Positions 7,339 through 7,503 of a DNA stretch of 7,503 bases are shown here, in pieces (within the stretch, counting starts at the first letter, position 1; each line of letters opens with the position of its first letter). Under the pieces are notes generated by a model. That model saw nothing but the letters and a program-made list of their open reading frames with translations. It had not been told where the DNA came from and did not search any database. The position numbers were made by a program, and so were the translations under genes. Source of the DNA: an uncultured Methylophaga sp. (lineage in GTDB: Bacteria > Pseudomonadota > Gammaproteobacteria > Nitrosococcales > Methylophagaceae); assembly GCA_947631375.1 (NCBI GenBank), contig CANRLD010000084.1, forward strand, positions 1 to 7,503. The letters are read 5' to 3'.

Positions 7339-7503
7339 TTATGCTTCGGCTAAGGTCATTGATTGCAGGTAGTTGGCCAGGCCGGTTTTTTCGATTAAGC
7401 CGAGTTGTTGTTCCAACCAGTGGGTGTGATCCAGTTCAGTGTCTTCGAGTTGTTTGACTAGCATCTGGCGGGTTTCGTAGTCGCCCTCGGCTTCACACAA
7501 AGC
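7339..7503 (-). CDS. bfr: bacterioferritin, C-terminal 54 residues (5' part outside window)
   Basis: Reading the complement from 7503 down to the TAA at 7341-7339 gives an open frame of 54 residues beginning ALCEAEGDYETRQML. It continues with LEDTELDHTHWLEQQLGLIEKTGLANYLQS. This matches the fourth helix and C-terminal helix of bacterioferritins, the 24-subunit iron-storage shells that oxidise Fe(II) at a di-iron centre. The ExxH of that centre (E127 and H130 in E. coli numbering) is seen as the E and H of TELDH. The wording CE...DTE.DH..WLEQQLGLI resembles the Pseudomonas FtnA/BfrA type more than E. coli Bfr. The heme-ligand region is not in the window. The gene converges on the cupin gene across the inverted repeat. 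Confidence 0.92.
   Translation of the reverse strand, partial: ALCEAEGDYETRQMLVKQLEDTELDHTHWLEQQLGLIEKTGLANYLQSMTLAEA

Overview
The window is a gammaproteobacterial-type chromosomal segment of moderate G+C. The F1 ATP synthase subunits are close in length and sequence to those recalled for Escherichia coli (AtpA 513 aa, GlmU ending in a PVKKK tail). I cannot name the genus. Isolated features, such as the bacterioferritin of the Pseudomonas FtnA/BfrA type, suggest a free-living gammaproteobacterium, but this is only an inference.

Layout. Positions 1-4764 hold the F1 half of the atp operon on the + strand: atpH (delta, 5' end cut by the window), atpA (alpha), atpG (gamma), atpD (beta) and atpC (epsilon). 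Gaps are 14-49 bp and each gene has a recognisable Shine-Dalgarno sequence. A strong intrinsic terminator with a UUCG loop (4783-4815) closes the operon. Next comes glmU (4859-6223), the bifunctional enzyme making UDP-GlcNAc, which commonly lies next to atp genes in gammaproteobacteria. From about 6224 the sequence changes character. A small, A+T-rich gene of unknown function with a winged-helix-like N-terminus (6281-6592) is followed by a short dispersed-type palindrome (6610-6636) and a roughly 200-bp gene-free stretch. After that come a GTG-initiated, signal-peptide-bearing cupin (6794-7270), a perfect 17-bp inverted repeat (7287-7325), and on the - strand the C-terminal end of a bacterioferritin gene (7339-7503), convergent with the cupin.

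How the genes work together. The atp genes build the soluble catalytic and stalk part of the proton-driven ATP synthase; the membrane subunits (atpB, atpE, atpF) are expected upstream, outside the window. GlmU supplies the precursor for peptidoglycan and lipopolysaccharide. The cupin is probably a periplasmic metal-binding protein and the bacterioferritin an iron store; no functional link between them can be shown from the sequence.

Most of the window is ordinary core genome. The part worth a second look is 6224-7340: a possibly shortened small DNA-binding-like protein, a REP/MITE-like palindrome at its 3' end, and a U-tract-free perfect hairpin between convergent genes. I found no convincing evidence for an undescribed multi-gene system.
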